A DNA stretch of 64,000 bases from NCBI GenBank assembly GCA_037783545.1, contig JBBELK010000095.1, positions 377,001 to 441,000 on the forward strand, written 5' to 3'. The DNA comes from Henricia sp. BOLD:AAB3569 (Eukaryota; Echinodermata; Asteroidea; Spinulosida; Echinasteridae). Both the position numbers and the translations under genes were made by a program. Below are positions 61,956-64,000 of this stretch, in pieces. Positions within the stretch are counted from its first letter, which is position 1; the number at the start of each line of letters is the position of its first letter. Below the pieces are notes generated by a model. It made no database searches and was not told the DNA's origin. It was given only the letters and a program-made list of their open reading frames with translations.

Positions 61956-62785
61956 TTAAAAAAAACCACCGGCTTTGTTGGGCTATTTTGGGCTCGAAAT
62001 AGACCCATACATTGTTCTGAAGCGCCTTCGAGAGTAAATTAGATATATCCTGAAAAGACGCCGTCAAATTTGGCTGTTTTTGAGCACTTTTGAAAAATTA
62101 AAGGTCACGTGACTTTTCGGAACCAAATCCTGGTTCCGAAAAGTAACGTGGTCTTGTGAGTTAGTTGTATTTCCAGCCGTATAAAAGTTTGTTACTGCAG
62201 AACTGCACCAAATTCAACTCTGATTTCCCCCCAATATTTATGACAAAAGAGATTTATACAGGTATGAAACAAAGTTAAACGTAAGTATGAAAATTCGAAC
62301 AATTGTTTGTTTCGAGAGTCCGGAGAACGGGAGTGAGCGCGCGTACTACGGCAGGCTACCGTGGAGTGTAGGATATTTGCCCCGCGCAGCACGGCAAATA
62401 GCCTGAGTGCACACACACACACGGGCGTGTTGCTCCGGTACGGTGTACATTCGTGAAGGAAAAAACATGATGCCAACTCCTCAAAAGAAAATGGAAATTC
62501 CTTTTCGGTCGTCCGGGCTGTCCAGTGAAATCGTGAGCAGAAAATTGGAGATATCCTGAGCAGGAGAAGAGCGAATCGTTTGTGACAGTCGTGAAGCTCG
62601 CGCGTAGTTGCAACGGCTGGTAAAGCGTATAACCCGCCTTTTGACCGTTTGTGTTAATTTTGCACTTTTTTAGTAAATTACGGGATATTTTGATGATCTT
62701 TTTTCACAACGTCCATCAAAAAAAGTATTGTCAATGCTGCTACATCACTAAATCATGTAAACAGTAGGCCGGTGTGTACCTTTAA
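61956..62785 (+). mobile_element. TTAA-flanked CCGGCTTTGTTGGG element, copy b
   Basis: TTAA borders at 61956-61959 and 62782-62785. The ends include CACCGGC and GCCGGTGTGTACCTTTAAA. 830 bp, collinear with 44449-45235. GGAACCAAATCC and its inverse form an internal hairpin. Confidence 0.82.
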
Positions 62786-62969
62786 ATCGACTTTTTGTTA
62801 AAACTCATTGAGCTGATTAGTACAATGTAACAATGTACTTTTAAAAACAATAATGTGCATAGTCAGATTGTTTTAGAAGTATGAATTTCAATCTACATAC
62901 TGTACATGTACATGTAACTTACATATCAAACATTTTCTATAAATGCTATTGATAGCTTTTTACCACGTG

Positions 62970-63046
62970 CAACATCCGGGAATGTCTGGGTGTCACCGGC
63001 CACACGCGCGCGCCAATTGACGCACATGAACATGCGTAAAAAATAC
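62970..63046 (+). repeat. Copy of the repeat at the left window edge
   Basis: Reverse complement of 1-95 with the same CATCCGGGAATGT start and ATGCGTAAAAAATAC end. Confidence 0.55.
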
Positions 63047-63629
63047 CCACCAGTGTATTTTCATTCGAAAATTCTGCACATGCGCTTTGCGATACATTCA
63101 AATTAATGAGCATGTACTCGGCTTGCAAAAAACTAAGGTATTTTTATATGATCACAATTTAGCCTGAAGAAAAACAGTTTTATCTTTCTCGATACAACAG
63201 CCGTGGCGCAACAACAGAGGTACATGTACATGTAAGTTTGCAACCAATGCCCGAGTGCTGGTTATCACTCGGGCCACGTGGGTCATGATTGTCAAATGAC
63301 ACCCACAATGGTGGAAGGCGTGACGTCACCGGAAAGCTATCAATAGGGCCTACGTGTACCCGGCCAAAAAAACAAGTCTGATAAAATATTGGCCTAAATT
63401 TAAAATGTGAGCATAATTTAATGTCCACACAGTAAGCTACAAAAAATAAATATTTAGAAAAGACAGTGTGTTTGGTTTGGTGAATTTGGCTGTGATTACC
63501 CAATGTAATTTTATACTACAGTGTATGGCCTACCTAGTGTACGGTAGTACAAGAGAAAGTATCATTTTAATTTCAAGTGAGGGTATTAGTCAAGCACAAT
63601 CGGGAGAAATTTTAATTTTCACGCAGGCA

Positions 63630-63930
63630 ATAATATTAATAATATTAATATTATTTCTTTCTGGTACTGAAACAGAGGTTTCCTCAAAAGCACCCATTGC
63701 ATTGTCGCTCGCACAGCAAGTGTGAGGAAACCAACGATTAAAATTAAGCGTGAGGAAACCCACGATTAAAAAGAGACACCAGGAATTCCCTGCTCTTCAT
63801 GAAAGAATGCTCTGGGATCTTTAAAGTGCGTTACCGTTACCTAACACACTGGACCAACGGCTTTACATCCTTCCGAAGGATGAAGCAAGTGTGATTAAGT
63901 GCCTTGCTCAAGGGCACAGGTACCCCGCCG
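63630..63930 (-). mobile_element. tRNA-derived SINE, copy 5, head missing
   Basis: The AAT-rich tail at 63630 and the body words (GAAAGAATGCTCTGGGATCT, AAGTGCCTTGCTCAAGGGCA) are present. The element stops at GTACCCCGCCGGGGTAC before the tRNA-like head. Confidence 0.78.
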
Positions 63931-64000
63931 GGGTACCTGTCAGTTATAGTAAATATACATGTAAGATGTACATGTCCATGTCTTTGTTTCACTAAAATGC

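Overview
The window is a gene-sparse, repeat-dense, AT-leaning piece of an animal nuclear genome. Introns follow GT-AG and two genes are unmistakably animal-type: PSTK and eRF1. The many ACATGTA/TACATGTA runs, the many tRNA-derived SINEs and the eRF1 sequence fit a marine deuterostome invertebrate (echinoderm or hemichordate); that placement is an inference, not something the sequence proves.

Three split genes can be read by joining in-phase exons. (1) 1724-5936, minus strand: a four-exon gene for a 171-residue acidic protein I do not recognise. (2) 16130-27006, minus strand: a seven-exon gene for PSTK, the kinase that phosphorylates Ser-tRNA(Sec) on the way to selenocysteine (378 residues). 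(3) 30148-46988, plus strand: a ten-exon gene for eRF1/ETF1, the release factor that reads all three stop codons (436 residues, complete, with NIKS, YxCxxxF and GGQ motifs). PSTK and eRF1 stand head to head. One supplies the UGA-recoding pathway and the other terminates at UGA. Their shared upstream region has been invaded by a 5'-truncated LINE (about 27500-29815). No further gene could be established from 47 kb to the right end, or between 6 and 16 kb.

Almost everything else is repeat. There are non-LTR retrotransposon fragments (4.7, 6.3, 10.8, 27.5-29.8 and 53.3-54.3 kb), a tRNA-derived SINE family (five copies plus a fragment) and other tRNA-like SINEs, and two Tc1-type transposon remnants in eRF1 intron 5. 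There are also at least fifteen families of short inverted-repeat (MITE/foldback) elements, many present two or three times within this window. Comparing copies defines several element ends: a CATCCT-ended family with 9-bp target duplications (three copies), several TTAA-flanked families, a TAGGGATGGGA element with an 8-bp duplication, and CAGG-ended elements with 5- or 6-bp duplications.

Tandem arrays include a striking 1.7-kb array of 16-bp and 30-bp units (6916-8612) that stays open in all three forward frames and has an inverted partner 420 bp away. A 43-bp array lies inside a transposon-like element in eRF1 intron 2. A 23-bp array in eRF1 intron 7 is split by a MITE. No rRNA, functional tRNA, CRISPR array or bacterial-type operon was seen.
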